The position numbers and the translations under genes were made by a program. A DNA stretch of 64,000 nt, taken from the NCBI GenBank assembly GCA_018266795.1, contig JAFDZV010000042.1, positions 23,576-87,575 on the forward strand, given 5' to 3'. Of the stretch, positions 18,238 to 27,003 are shown in pieces (positions within the stretch are counted from its first letter, which is position 1; the number at the start of each line of letters is the position of its first letter). The stretch comes from Bacteroidota bacterium. Its GTDB lineage: Bacteria; Bacteroidota; Ignavibacteria; OLB7. The notes under the pieces were generated by a model. The model saw nothing but the letters and a program-made list of their open reading frames with translations. It was not told the DNA's origin and searched no databases.

Positions 18238-18879
18238 CTAGTCCTTGTTCGGCTGCGGCGTCATGCGCAGATAGGGCTTCACGATCGTGTAACCCTTCGG
18301 GAAGCGCTTTGCGAGATCCTCGGGATCCTGAAGCGCGGGGGCGATCACAACGTCCTCCCCATCCTTCCAGTTGGCCGGCGTAGCAACGCTGTACTTGTCG
18401 GTAAGCTGCAACGAGTCGATCACGCGAAGAAGCTCATCGAAGTTGCGCCCCGTGCTTGCCGGATAGGTGATCGTGAGACGAAGCTTGTTGTTCGGATCGA
18501 TGATGAATACCGAACGGACGGTTGCCGTGTTGTCCGCATTCGGATGAATCATGTCGTAGAGATTCGACACGGTGCGATCGGGATCGGCAATGATGGGATA
18601 GTTCAGCGTTACCCCCTGCGTCTCCTCGATATCCTTCACCCATCCCGCGTGCGAGTCCACGTCGTCCACACTCAGGGCAATCGTCTTCACGTTCCGCTTG
18701 TCGAACTCCGGCTTGAGCCTGGCAACCATGCCGAGTTCCGTGGTACAGACAGGTGTATAATCCTTCGGATGGGAGAAGAGAACCACCCAGCTACCGCCTG
18801 CCCACTCACTGAAGTGTATGTCGCCCGCCGTCGACTTCTGCGTAAAATCAGGGACGCTGTCCCCCAACCGAAGTGCCAT
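18238..18879 (-). CDS. 1-Cys peroxiredoxin (Prx6 type)
   Basis: 213 residues, typical of Prx6-type enzymes, which are longer than AhpC because of a C-terminal dimerisation arm. The peroxidatic site is SHPKDYTPVCTTELG with Cys about 45. The Arg of the active site lies in ATVRSVFIIDP. There is no second conserved resolving Cys. It reduces hydrogen peroxide and alkyl hydroperoxides. AGAGGAGG precedes the start. A promoter lies at 18968-18998, and the ~80-nt leader contains a hairpin (18922-18944). Confidence 0.93.
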   Translation of the reverse strand: MALRLGDSVPDFTQKSTAGDIHFSEWAGGSWVVLFSHPKDYTPVCTTELGMVARLKPEFDKRNVKTIALSVDDVDSHAGWVKDIEETQGVTLNYPIIADPDRTVSNLYDMIHPNADNTATVRSVFIIDPNNKLRLTITYPASTGRNFDELLRVIDSLQLTDKYSVATPANWKDGEDVVIAPALQDPEDLAKRFPKGYTIVKPYLRMTPQPNKD

Positions 18880-18921
18880 GTCCTGCCTCCTCTGTAGTCG
18901 TATAGGATGTTCACTGAATCG

Positions 18922-18944
18922 GAAGCCGTTCGTTCGACGGCTTC
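18922..18944 (-). promoter_or_regulatory. Leader hairpin of peroxiredoxin mRNA
   Basis: GAAGCCGT / ACGGCTTC perfect 8-bp stem with a 7-nt loop, between the promoter and the ribosome binding site. It may stabilise the mRNA or bind a regulator. Confidence 0.45.
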
Positions 18945-18967
18945 GCGAAGGTGCGTGATAACGCGCG

Positions 18968-18998
18968 CGAAATTACACAGGATGCACCGGAACGTCAA
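18968..18998 (-). promoter_or_regulatory. Peroxiredoxin promoter
   Basis: On the minus strand TTG, 20 nt, TAATTTCG fits the Bacteroidota-type promoter with one substitution in the -7 box. Confidence 0.65.
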
Positions 18999-19150
18999 GA
19001 CGCTGCCAAGAGCTAACAGAGTCTTGCAAACACGGACCGCCGTAGTCATCTTGCAGGCCGCCTGAACGCATGACTCCATCCATGAAGCCCGGCCTCGCCA
19101 GGCCAACAGCCGGACAGTGATGCCGCTGTTACCCAATGCAGGTATTACGC

Positions 19151-19849
19151 ATGAACCATATCCCGAGCTCGATCAACCGCATGCTGGGGCTTTTACTGCT
19201 CTGCGGTTCGTGCGGCTGCGCGGCAAGCATGGTGTACAGCCCGACGCTGAATCTGCCGTCGCATGCACTACGTCAAGGTCAGGGACAGGCCCTCGCGGAC
19301 TACGGCCTCCTCCCCGAGACACGCCCGGCAAACGCAGGTGCGGTTGCCGTTCCGGGGCTCGGCCTTGGTATCCGGTTCGCCACGTCGAACTCGTTCGCAC
19401 TGGGCGTGAAGTGGTGGGGCACGTTCAGCCAGCATTACTCGAACGATTCCGATCTCCACCTTCGAAGTGGCGTGGCGGCCGAGGCGATCATTCCACTTTC
19501 GCTCTCCGGCGCATCGTATCGCACGGCGATCGTTCCCCGCTTCGGATTCGTGTTCGATGGGAACAGCATGCAGGGCTTCGGGACCACAATCTCGATTGCA
19601 TACTGGCTTCCAGGCACCGGCGGGCTCTCACCATATGCTGCTATCGGCCCGCTCCTTGGACTGTACAACAACTTCGATCCGCCCCTGCGATATGGCTACG
19701 GACTGGTCGGCAACCTTGGAACGTCGCTCGAGATCATCGAGCACCTCACGCTGCATGCGGAAGTTGCAGGCATCGTGCAGGTGAACCAGGCGGAGTCCAT
19801 CACGCACGGCATCCTTGCTCCATCGCTCGGAATCGACTGGGGTTTCTAG
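19151..19849 (+). CDS. Putative outer-membrane lipoprotein, beta-barrel-like
   Basis: 232 residues. The N-terminus (SSINRMLGLLLLCGSCGCAA) is a lipoprotein-like signal with Cys residues at the expected cleavage site, although the lipobox is not canonical. The rest is rich in alternating hydrophobic and polar residues and Gly/Tyr/Phe, as in outer-membrane beta-barrels (FALGVKWWGTFSQHYS, RTAIVPRFGFVFDG, TTISIAYWLPGTGGLSPYAA), and it ends in aromatic Phe (LGIDWGF). No family recognised. The ATG at 19136 in the same frame is an alternative start. Confidence 0.65.
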   Translation: MNHIPSSINRMLGLLLLCGSCGCAASMVYSPTLNLPSHALRQGQGQALADYGLLPETRPANAGAVAVPGLGLGIRFATSNSFALGVKWWGTFSQHYSNDSDLHLRSGVAAEAIIPLSLSGASYRTAIVPRFGFVFDGNSMQGFGTTISIAYWLPGTGGLSPYAAIGPLLGLYNNFDPPLRYGYGLVGNLGTSLEIIEHLTLHAEVAGIVQVNQAESITHGILAPSLGIDWGF

Positions 19850-19942
19850 CACTCACGCGTTCCGCTGCGCACACGCAACAATCCCATCATCCGTCGTTCA
19901 AACACAGTCCTGTCTCGGCGAGCACGCCGGGCAGATCCAGGT

Positions 19943-21022
19943 ATGAACATGACGGCAGGGATCGAAACAATGGCAAGCCCGCTTGAATGGATGGAGGTGT
20001 CGAAGGACGTTGATGCTCATACTGTGAATGCAACAGCGGCCGCAGGCCGCCAGGTGGTTGATGACGATGACGAGCTACTGGATGCATACTCGAACGCGGT
20101 GACCGGTGTTGTCGACAGGGTGCACGCTTCAGTCGTACACATCGAAGTAACGAAAGGGGAGCGGAGACGGCCGGACAGCGGCGATGAAAGCACCGGCAGC
20201 GGCTCCGGATTCATATTCACTCCGGACGGGTTCATCATCACGAACAGTCATGTGGTCCACGGGGCGCGAGGCATCCGGGTTACCACAACGGACGGGCATC
20301 GCGTCCGTGCGGAGTTGATCGGCGACGATCCGGAGACGGATCTTGCGGTGATCCGCATCGACGTTCCGGACTTGCAGCCGGCCCGCCTCGGCGACTCGCG
20401 GCGCGTCCGGGTCGGGCAGCTTGCAGTGGCGATCGGAAGCCCCTATGGCTTCGAATACTCGGTGACGGCCGGCGTGGTCAGCGGACTGGGGCGCTCGCTC
20501 CGTTCGCGTGCCGGGAGGCTGATCGACAACGTTATTCAAACGGACGCGGCTCTCAATCCGGGGAACTCCGGCGGACCGCTCGTGAACTCCCGTGGAGAGG
20601 TGATCGGTGTGAACACGGCGGTGATCCTTCCGGCGCAGGGGCTCTGCTTCGCGATCGCAAGCAACACGGCCCACGTCGTGGCGGCGCAACTGGTAACGCA
20701 TGGGCGGGTACGGCGAAGCGTTCTCGGCATCGGAGCGCAGACGACGGCGATCCCGCGAGGCATCGCCCGCGCATACGATCTGACATCACCGAACGGGGTT
20801 CGCATCATGTCGGTTGCCGAGGGAAGCCCGGCTCAACTGGCCGGGGTGCTGGAGGGGGATGTGATCGTGGCGCTGGATGAGCATCCGGTTACCGGCGTGG
20901 ACGATCTGCACCGCCTGCTGACCGGAGATATCGCCGGAACCTCGTGCCGGCTAACGCTGATCCGCTCGCTCGCTCTCCACTCCGTGATGGTTGTTCCGCA
21001 GGAGTCGTCGCAGACGGATTGA
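19943..21022 (+). CDS. HtrA/DegP-like trypsin-type serine protease with PDZ domain
   Basis: 359 residues. A trypsin-like domain (about 48-245) carries the full catalytic triad: His in NSHVVHG (about 103), Asp in ETDLAVIRID (about 133) and Ser in LNPGNSGGPLV (about 209). One PDZ domain follows (about 255-350: MSVAEGSPAQLAGVLEGDVI). There is no signal peptide or membrane segment at the N-terminus, so unlike DegP/DegS it may be cytoplasmic. HtrA proteases degrade or refold damaged proteins. A gene for a small UBP-type zinc finger follows 77 bp downstream on the same strand. Confidence 0.9.
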   Translation: MNMTAGIETMASPLEWMEVSKDVDAHTVNATAAAGRQVVDDDDELLDAYSNAVTGVVDRVHASVVHIEVTKGERRRPDSGDESTGSGSGFIFTPDGFIITNSHVVHGARGIRVTTTDGHRVRAELIGDDPETDLAVIRIDVPDLQPARLGDSRRVRVGQLAVAIGSPYGFEYSVTAGVVSGLGRSLRSRAGRLIDNVIQTDAALNPGNSGGPLVNSRGEVIGVNTAVILPAQGLCFAIASNTAHVVAAQLVTHGRVRRSVLGIGAQTTAIPRGIARAYDLTSPNGVRIMSVAEGSPAQLAGVLEGDVIVALDEHPVTGVDDLHRLLTGDIAGTSCRLTLIRSLALHSVMVVPQESSQTD

Positions 21023-21099
21023 CCATGGCCAACGGCCGTGCACTCTCTTCAACGCCGCGCGGCGGCGCTGCGCACGAACACAATCAAGGATTTCTGCAT

Positions 21100-21354
21100 A
21101 TGCCCTGCACGCATCTCGATCAGATCCGGAACGTAACGCCGAGCGCCAACGGGTGCGAGGAGTGCCTGAAGATGGGGGACACGTGGGTGCACCTTCGCAT
21201 CTGCCTCACGTGCGGGCACGTTGGATGCTGCGACTCCTCGAAGAACAGGCATGCAACCAAACACTTTCTGGCCACGGGGCACCCCGTAATCCAGTCCATG
21301 GAGCCGGGTGAGGACTGGAAGTGGTGCTATGCCGACGATCTTCTCATCGAATGA
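21100..21354 (+). CDS. UBP-type zinc finger protein
   Basis: 84 residues, essentially a single ZnF-UBP domain. Zinc ligands fit the family: Cys3, His5, Cys19, Cys22, Cys35, Cys38, Cys43, His51, His55 and His61 (CEEC, CLTCGHVGCC, NRHATKHFLATGHPV). In eukaryotes this fold binds the C-terminal tail of ubiquitin; bacterial stand-alone versions are widespread and unexplained. AAGGA about 10 nt upstream supports the ATG at 21100 rather than 21025 or 20944, which would overlap the protease gene. It is likely co-transcribed with the preceding protease gene. Confidence 0.85.
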   Translation: MPCTHLDQIRNVTPSANGCEECLKMGDTWVHLRICLTCGHVGCCDSSKNRHATKHFLATGHPVIQSMEPGEDWKWCYADDLLIE

Positions 21355-21407
21355 GCCCGCGGCGCAACGCCCGGGTGCGGAGATTGACATCGAGACGTCG
21401 AGAACGA

Positions 21408-21443
21408 GAAACTCCCGTCCGGCAATGCCGCGACGGGAGTTTC
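21408..21443. terminator. Bidirectional terminator
   Basis: GAAACTCCCGTC / GACGGGAGTTTC, a perfect 12-bp stem; the loop itself contains a small hairpin (CGGCA/TGCCG). It separates the zinc finger gene from the convergent M16 gene. Confidence 0.85.
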
Positions 21444-21482
21444 GGTTGTTCGTCCCGAGTGCTCGGGCGGGAATGCGAGCCA

Positions 21483-23600
21483 CTACTGCTTCTTGAAGAG
21501 CGACTCGTCCACCTTGCCGTCCACCACGTAGCTGAAATCCGTGAGCATGATCGTGGAGCCGGGCTGCGGCTCGAAGGAGACCTTGTGTGCGAGCATGATG
21601 CCTCCCTCGTTGTGCCAGTCGTCGTAGCTGACAACGCCGTTCTCGGTGGACTCCACCGCCAACGGAAGGAATGTCTCCGGATTGAGATAGTAGATCACCG
21701 TCCCGTTCTTCGGATAGTTCACCTCGACGGCCATGGCCTGCCTGCCGTTCACCGAGCGCATGCCAACCATGTTCAGCTTCCCCTTCAGCTCGTCCAAGTA
21801 TGCCTCGTTGAGGATGTGGGAATCCTCCAGCACCTTGTCGCGCTGGTCCGGCGGGAGCTCCTCCAGCGGCCCGCCGCTGCTGCGGCGCACCATCTTCCCA
21901 TCGCTCACCATTTCCTGCTTGAACAGACCGAAGTCGTAGTAGGAGTAGACCTTGTTCGGCGCCACTTCCACCTTCTTCACCGTTCCCTTCAGATCGTGCC
22001 CCGCTATGCTTCCGCCGATCTTCGCCGTGCTTTGAATGGACTTCACGGAACGCAGCTTCTTCTTCCCTCCCATCGCCGTGAGCAGCTTCTCCCACGCCTG
22101 TTCCGCGGTCATCGTCACCTTGGCGCCCTTCGTGGCATCGCCGTTGTCCTCCGGCATCAGATCGGAATTCCACACTTCCACCTTGCCGAACTGATCCAGC
22201 TTGGACTTCACCTCGCTGGCCTTGCCGACCACAACCACGGTCAGGTCGTCGTTGTTCAGATACTTCTTGGCAAGCCGCATCACATCGTCCGGTGTCACCG
22301 AGGCGTAGGCAGCCGTCAGCTTCTCGTAGTAATCCTTCGGAAGACCGTAGAAGTCGATGGACTGCACGCGGATCGCCGTGGTGGTGGCGTCGGCCACCGA
22401 CATGAGGAAGCCGCCAACGGAGGACTGGATGTTGCGCTGCAGCTCGTCATCCGGAACGCGCTGGGTCTGGATGCGGTCGATCTCGTAGAACATCTCCTTG
22501 AGCGCCGAATCCGTCACCGCATTGCGCACGTCCGCAACGGCCGTGAAATGCCCGCGATAGTAGTTGGCATCGAAGCCGCTGTACGGAGTGTAGGTATAGG
22601 CATGGGTCTCGCGAAGGTTCATCGCCAGACGGTTGCCCAGGCCGGTTCCGCCGCCGAGGATGCTGTTGAGCACGAACGCCTTCGGGCGATCCGGATCGCG
22701 GAACTCCGGCCCCTTGCCCAGAACGCGAATCGCGCTCTGCACCGCCGTCGGCCGGTCAACGAGCACGATCCGGCGTCCCTTCAGTTCAGGGAAGTTCGGC
22801 GGCAACTGCGAGGGCACCGGGCCCGTTGCCCAGTCGCCGAAGGCATGCTCCAGCATCGGTTCCAGCTCCTCGCGCGTCGTGCTGCCGATCACCGCAAGCG
22901 TTGCGTTTCCGGGCACGAAGTGAACGGAATGGAACTGCTTCAGCACGCTCGAGGAGAGATGCTTCAACGCCTCCTCGCTCGGCATCCGGCCGTACGGCGT
23001 CTCGCCGTAGAGCACCTTGTTGACTCCATACTCTGCGAGGAACTCGGCGCGCGCCTTCTGGGACTTCAGACCCGTGGTCTGCTCGGTCACGTACTTGGCC
23101 AGCTCGTCATCGGGGAACACCGGGTTCTTCACGGCATCGGCGAAGAGATCGAGAATCTTCGTCATGTGCTTGCGAAGGCCGCCGGCCGTAACCGAGATGG
23201 CATCTGCGCTGGCGGAGGCATTGATGGAGCCGCCGATGAAGTCGATCAGCTTCGCGAACTCGAGCGACGTGCGGCTCTTGGTTCCCTTCACCATCTGATC
23301 GGCCACCGCGTCGGAAAGGCCCGGCAGGTCGCCGTCGGCACCGTTGCCACCACGCACCAGAAGGCGGAACGTGATGAGCGCGCGGTCGTCCTTGACGAAG
23401 AAGACCTTCAGCCCGTTCTTCAGCTTGAACTCATCATAGTGCGGGAACGTGGCGGTCGGTGCGGGATCGGGTGCGGGCTGCTTGCTCCGGTCCACCTGCG
23501 CCGGCGAATTCTGCGACATGAGCATGAATAATACGGTGAATGGAAGGCATGCGCGAACAAGCCCGACGTTCCGGAATGAACGATTGGTTCTCATCAGCAT
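21483..23600 (-). CDS. Non-catalytic M16 peptidase-like subunit with LolA-like C-terminal domain
   Basis: 705 residues with signal peptide (FTVLFMLMSQNSPAQ). Residues ~50-480 form two M16 (pitrilysin/MPP-like) domains, but the zinc motif HxxEH is replaced by GLSDAVADQM (about 94-103), so this is the inactive partner. The R/Y substrate motif region is kept (LRETHAYTYTPYSGFDANYY). Residues ~500-705 (TAEQAWEKLLTAMGG...DGKMVRRSSGG...YYLNPETFLPLAVES) look like the beta-rich LolA/outer-membrane-lipoprotein-sorting fold, an uncommon addition. It starts 3 bp after the stop of the active M16 gene, so the two are co-translated and probably form a periplasmic heterodimer like MPP alpha/beta. Confidence 0.88.
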   Translation of the reverse strand: MLMRTNRSFRNVGLVRACLPFTVLFMLMSQNSPAQVDRSKQPAPDPAPTATFPHYDEFKLKNGLKVFFVKDDRALITFRLLVRGGNGADGDLPGLSDAVADQMVKGTKSRTSLEFAKLIDFIGGSINASASADAISVTAGGLRKHMTKILDLFADAVKNPVFPDDELAKYVTEQTTGLKSQKARAEFLAEYGVNKVLYGETPYGRMPSEEALKHLSSSVLKQFHSVHFVPGNATLAVIGSTTREELEPMLEHAFGDWATGPVPSQLPPNFPELKGRRIVLVDRPTAVQSAIRVLGKGPEFRDPDRPKAFVLNSILGGGTGLGNRLAMNLRETHAYTYTPYSGFDANYYRGHFTAVADVRNAVTDSALKEMFYEIDRIQTQRVPDDELQRNIQSSVGGFLMSVADATTTAIRVQSIDFYGLPKDYYEKLTAAYASVTPDDVMRLAKKYLNNDDLTVVVVGKASEVKSKLDQFGKVEVWNSDLMPEDNGDATKGAKVTMTAEQAWEKLLTAMGGKKKLRSVKSIQSTAKIGGSIAGHDLKGTVKKVEVAPNKVYSYYDFGLFKQEMVSDGKMVRRSSGGPLEELPPDQRDKVLEDSHILNEAYLDELKGKLNMVGMRSVNGRQAMAVEVNYPKNGTVIYYLNPETFLPLAVESTENGVVSYDDWHNEGGIMLAHKVSFEPQPGSTIMLTDFSYVVDGKVDESLFKKQ

Positions 23601-23603
23601 CGA

Positions 23604-24956
23604 TCAATGCCCTCCCTTGGCTGCTGGATAATACTTCAAGATAACCCGGTTCTCGGGGACCAGATACTTCTTGGCCACGCGCTGAATGTCGTCGCGCGTA
23701 AGCGAGGTGTAGCGCTCGAACTCGGTATTGATCACGCCCGGATCCTTGAAGAAGGTCTCGTAGGTGGCCAGCGCCTGGGCCTTGTCCAGATCGTCGTTGA
23801 ACCGGCGCGCGAACTGCGTCTCCAGCTGGTTCAGCGCCTTGGTGAACTCCTCCTCGGTAACGCCGTTCTGCTGCACATTCTCGATCTCGTGGTTGAACGC
23901 CGTGCCCAACTGGTCCATCGAGACGGTTGGATGCGACACCGCGAAGAGGCCCATCAGGCCGCCGAGCTCGAGATCGAACGGGAATGCCTGCACACCAACG
24001 GCGAGCTGATGCTGGTCGATCATGTTCTGATAGAGGCGCGAGCTGTTGCCGGTGGCGAGAATCGTGGAGAGCACCTCGATGGCATAGGCATCGTGCTCGC
24101 CGCGCTTCGGCGTACGGTAGGCGTAGAGGAGCGCTGGAAGCGGCGTGTTGTCCTCGCGAACATCAACCACCTTCTCGGACTTCCCCATCTCCAACTGGAA
24201 CTGCGGACGAACGATGTCCTTGCCGCGCGGAATGTCGGCGAAGTAATCCTTCACCAGCTGCTTCGTACGCTCCACGTCGATATCGCCAACGATGGCAAGC
24301 ACCGCGTTGTTCGGCACATAGTAGGTCTTGTAGAAGTCGCGGAACTCGTCGATCCGCGCCTGATCGATGTACTGTGCCGAACCGATCGGCGTCCACGAAT
24401 ACGGCGTCCCTTCGGCAACGTACTTCGCAAGGTTCTCCAGTACCGATCCGTACGGCGTGTTGTCGTAGCGATTCTTTCGCTCCTCCTTCACCACACCGCG
24501 CTGTGTCTCCACGCCGATCTCCTCGACGCGCGCATGCAGCATCCGCTCGGACTCCAGCCAGAGCGCAAGCTTCAACTGGTTGGACGGAAGCTCGATCTGA
24601 TAGCCGGTTTCATCGAACGTGGTAAACGCATTCAAACGTCCGCCGGCCGACTGGACGATCTTGTCGATCGAGTGCCGGGCGATGTTCTCGGTTCCCTCGA
24701 ACATCAGATGTTCGAAGAAGTGCGCGAATCCGGTGCGATCCGGACGCTCGTTCTTGGAACCGACATGGTAGTGCACGAACGTTGCCACCACCGGTGCAGT
24801 TTTGTCGACGGACAGAATGACGCGAAGGCCGTTCGGCAGTTCGAACTTCGTGAAGTTCACCTTCGGAAGCTCGGACGTCTGCGCATTGACCGTAAGCGCC
24901 GTCGCCAGCGAAAGCCCTGCTACGATCGCATGGCACTTTCGGATGGGATACAGCAT
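23604..24956 (-). CDS. M16 family zinc peptidase, catalytic subunit
   Basis: 450 residues with signal peptide (IVAGLSLATALTVNAQ). The inverted zinc motif HFFEH is at about 79-83 and the third ligand Glu in GVVKEERKNR (about 159). The C-terminal M16 domain carries the usual substrate-binding element (GNSSRLYQNMIDQHQLAVGV). It hydrolyses peptides in the periplasm. The overlapping-style arrangement with the inactive M16-like gene right downstream (3 bp gap) indicates a two-gene operon encoding a heterodimer. The start at 24956 begins the signal peptide; the ribosome binding site is weak. Confidence 0.92.
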   Translation of the reverse strand: MLYPIRKCHAIVAGLSLATALTVNAQTSELPKVNFTKFELPNGLRVILSVDKTAPVVATFVHYHVGSKNERPDRTGFAHFFEHLMFEGTENIARHSIDKIVQSAGGRLNAFTTFDETGYQIELPSNQLKLALWLESERMLHARVEEIGVETQRGVVKEERKNRYDNTPYGSVLENLAKYVAEGTPYSWTPIGSAQYIDQARIDEFRDFYKTYYVPNNAVLAIVGDIDVERTKQLVKDYFADIPRGKDIVRPQFQLEMGKSEKVVDVREDNTPLPALLYAYRTPKRGEHDAYAIEVLSTILATGNSSRLYQNMIDQHQLAVGVQAFPFDLELGGLMGLFAVSHPTVSMDQLGTAFNHEIENVQQNGVTEEEFTKALNQLETQFARRFNDDLDKAQALATYETFFKDPGVINTEFERYTSLTRDDIQRVAKKYLVPENRVILKYYPAAKGGH

Positions 24957-25170
24957 AGGTTCAGCTCGTCTGGGTATGGATGATTGATATATGCAACTCG
25001 CCTGTCAAAGTTCGGCAAGTTACGAAAAGATCGTACCGATGGCCCCGGGGAGTGGTCTCGAAACCCATTCATACGATTCCGTACTAACCTTCGTTGCTCG
25101 CGGCAGGGAGCGCCTGCAGGGCGCCCGCAGCGAGAGCTCGCGGCAGGAGTTCACGGCGGCCGCGCGCGGG

Positions 25171-25202
25171 TTTGCCGGCCAGTTGCCGCGTGCGTAGCTT
25201 CG
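25171..25202 (+). promoter_or_regulatory. Promoter of pseudouridine synthase gene, abutting its start codon
   Basis: TTTG (25171-25174), 20 nt, TAGCTTCG (25195-25202). The GTG start codon begins 4 nt later and no Shine-Dalgarno sequence is present, so the mRNA is predicted to be leaderless. Confidence 0.65.
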
Positions 25203-25206
25203 ATAC

Positions 25207-25908
25207 GTGCTCCGACATGGCAACAGACGTTCCCGTTTACCATCCCACTCCACCGCCGGAGGCGCGGCGCGCCCGTACCGGCCCGGGGAACAATTCCGCT
25301 ACATCATCTTCAACAAGCCCTACGGCGTGCTCTCGCAGTTCACGCCGGCGGATGGCAGCGACAAGCCCACGCTTGCCGCGTTCGGCTTCCCGCCGCACGT
25401 CTATCCGGTGGGACGCCTGGATCACGACAGCGAAGGTCTGCTGCTCCTGAGCGACGATCCGGGGCTCACAGACTATCTGCTCAATCCGGCGCACCATCAT
25501 ACACGGACGTATCTGGCGCAGGTTGAGCGTATCCCCGACGCCGAGGCGATCGATCGCCTCGAGAGAGGGGTGATCATCGAGGGGAAGCGCACGCGGCCGG
25601 CCGCCGCCGTTCTGCTGGCGCACCCGCCGCCGCTTCCCGAGCGCCCGGTTCCGATACGGTTCCGTCTGTCGGTCCCCACCGCATGGATCCGGCTTACACT
25701 CACCGAGGGGCGCAACCGTCAGGTACGCCGCATGACCGCGGCGGTTGGGCATCCCACTCTGCGGCTGGTTCGCGAGCGTATCGGCAGGCTGGATCTTTTC
25801 AAACTCGGCATCGCTCCCGGCGCGTGGCGCCATCTTACGATGCCGGAACTGCAGCTTGCGATGCAACAACGGCGGGGTTCTCGCCGTAGCGAACCGCCAT
25901 CCGCATGA
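25207..25908 (+). CDS. 23S/16S rRNA pseudouridine synthase, RsuA/RluE type
   Basis: 233 residues with the catalytic domain of the RsuA/RluB/RluE family: FNKPYGVLSQF (about 36-45), the catalytic Asp in GRLDHDSEGLLLLSD (Asp about 72), and the C-terminal TLTEGRNRQVRRM motif. No S4 RNA-binding domain precedes it, which is the arrangement of RluE-like enzymes. It converts uridine to pseudouridine in rRNA. The start codon must be the GTG at 25207, because a stop codon lies just upstream in frame. The first ~28 residues are basic and not conserved. Confidence 0.9.
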   Translation: MLRHGNRRSRLPSHSTAGGAARPYRPGEQFRYIIFNKPYGVLSQFTPADGSDKPTLAAFGFPPHVYPVGRLDHDSEGLLLLSDDPGLTDYLLNPAHHHTRTYLAQVERIPDAEAIDRLERGVIIEGKRTRPAAAVLLAHPPPLPERPVPIRFRLSVPTAWIRLTLTEGRNRQVRRMTAAVGHPTLRLVRERIGRLDLFKLGIAPGAWRHLTMPELQLAMQQRRGSRRSEPPSA

Positions 25909-26061
25909 CGCGGCCCGACAACCTCGCCGCCGGGCACCGGCCTCAGACCGGAGTGCCGGCACTCCCCGGAATGGTGCCGGCACTCCGAATCGTGCGGTGA
26001 ACCATTGCGAACGAAAATGCCATTGCCGGGGTTGAACGGAGAAAACCTGGATGAGTTACGT

Positions 26062-27003
26062 ATGAGCGCTCCGGCGATCAACATCTCTGGATTCGAGAAG
26101 ATCTATCGTGCGCGGCGTCGCGGCGAGAACGACGTGCACGCATTGAAACCGCTTACGCTTGCGATCGAGCCGGGGGAGGTGTTCGGGTTGCTCGGCCCCA
26201 ACGGCGCGGGGAAGACCACGCTGGTGAAGCTGCTGCTGGGGATCGTTCATGCCACATCCGGAAGCGCAACGATCTGCGGGCATGCTGCCGGCACCACCGG
26301 GAGCAAGGCGCTGATCGGATATCTGCCGGAGAATCATCGCTACCCTGCCTATCTGGCCGGAGAGGGCGTGCTCTCCTACTTCGGAAGCCTGAGCGGAATG
26401 GAGACGTCCGCCGTGCGGAAACGTTCCGCGATGCTGCTGGAGCTGGTGAACATGACGAAGTGGCGCCGCACGCGCGTGCGCCAGTACTCGAAGGGAATGA
26501 TGCAGCGTCTGGGCATCGCGCAGGCACTGTTGAACGATCCGCAGGTGGTGTTCCTGGACGAGCCGACCGACGGCGTCGATCCGGTTGGGCGCCGCGAGAT
26601 CCGGGATGTGATCGGGCGCCTGCGCAACGAGGGGAAGACCATCTTTCTGAACAGCCATCTCCTCTCGGAAGTGGAATTGATATCGGATCGCGTGGCCATC
26701 CTGAAGCAGGGAGAGATGGTTCGCATCGGCACGGTGCGCGAGCTCACCAGCAGCAGCAATGCCTATCACATCGCCGTTGCCGCCGACCGGGCGGAGGAAT
26801 TTGCGGAGGCGATCGCGCCGTTCGGACCGGAACGCATCGAGGGTGCGAGCGCGCTGATCACGGCGGACGCCGAACGCGTGAACCAGGCGATCGACAGTCT
26901 GCGGGCCCGCGGGCTGCTGATCACGGAGATCACGCCGGCCCGGCGGAGCCTGGAGGATCTGTTCATGGACATCGTTGGCGACAACGGAGGTGATGCACGA
27001 TGA
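26062..27003 (+). CDS. ABC transporter ATP-binding protein
   Basis: 313 residues. Walker A GPNGAGKTT (about 45-53), signature YSKGM (about 142-146; Lys replaces the usual Ser-Gly order), Walker B VVFLDEPTDGVDP (about 162-174) and the H-loop (NSHLLSEVE) are all visible. The layout is that of the CcmA/NatA-type exporters that work with ABC-2 permeases. The stop codon overlaps the start of the permease gene (ATGA, 27000-27003), showing translational coupling. Substrate unknown. Confidence 0.93.
   Translation: MSAPAINISGFEKIYRARRRGENDVHALKPLTLAIEPGEVFGLLGPNGAGKTTLVKLLLGIVHATSGSATICGHAAGTTGSKALIGYLPENHRYPAYLAGEGVLSYFGSLSGMETSAVRKRSAMLLELVNMTKWRRTRVRQYSKGMMQRLGIAQALLNDPQVVFLDEPTDGVDPVGRREIRDVIGRLRNEGKTIFLNSHLLSEVELISDRVAILKQGEMVRIGTVRELTSSSNAYHIAVAADRAEEFAEAIAPFGPERIEGASALITADAERVNQAIDSLRARGLLITEITPARRSLEDLFMDIVGDNGGDAR

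Noticed and set aside
21321..23531. Long plus-strand frame of about 736 codons
   Set aside because: Antisense to the clearly recognisable M16 gene; composition is His/Arg/Val-rich without any motif.
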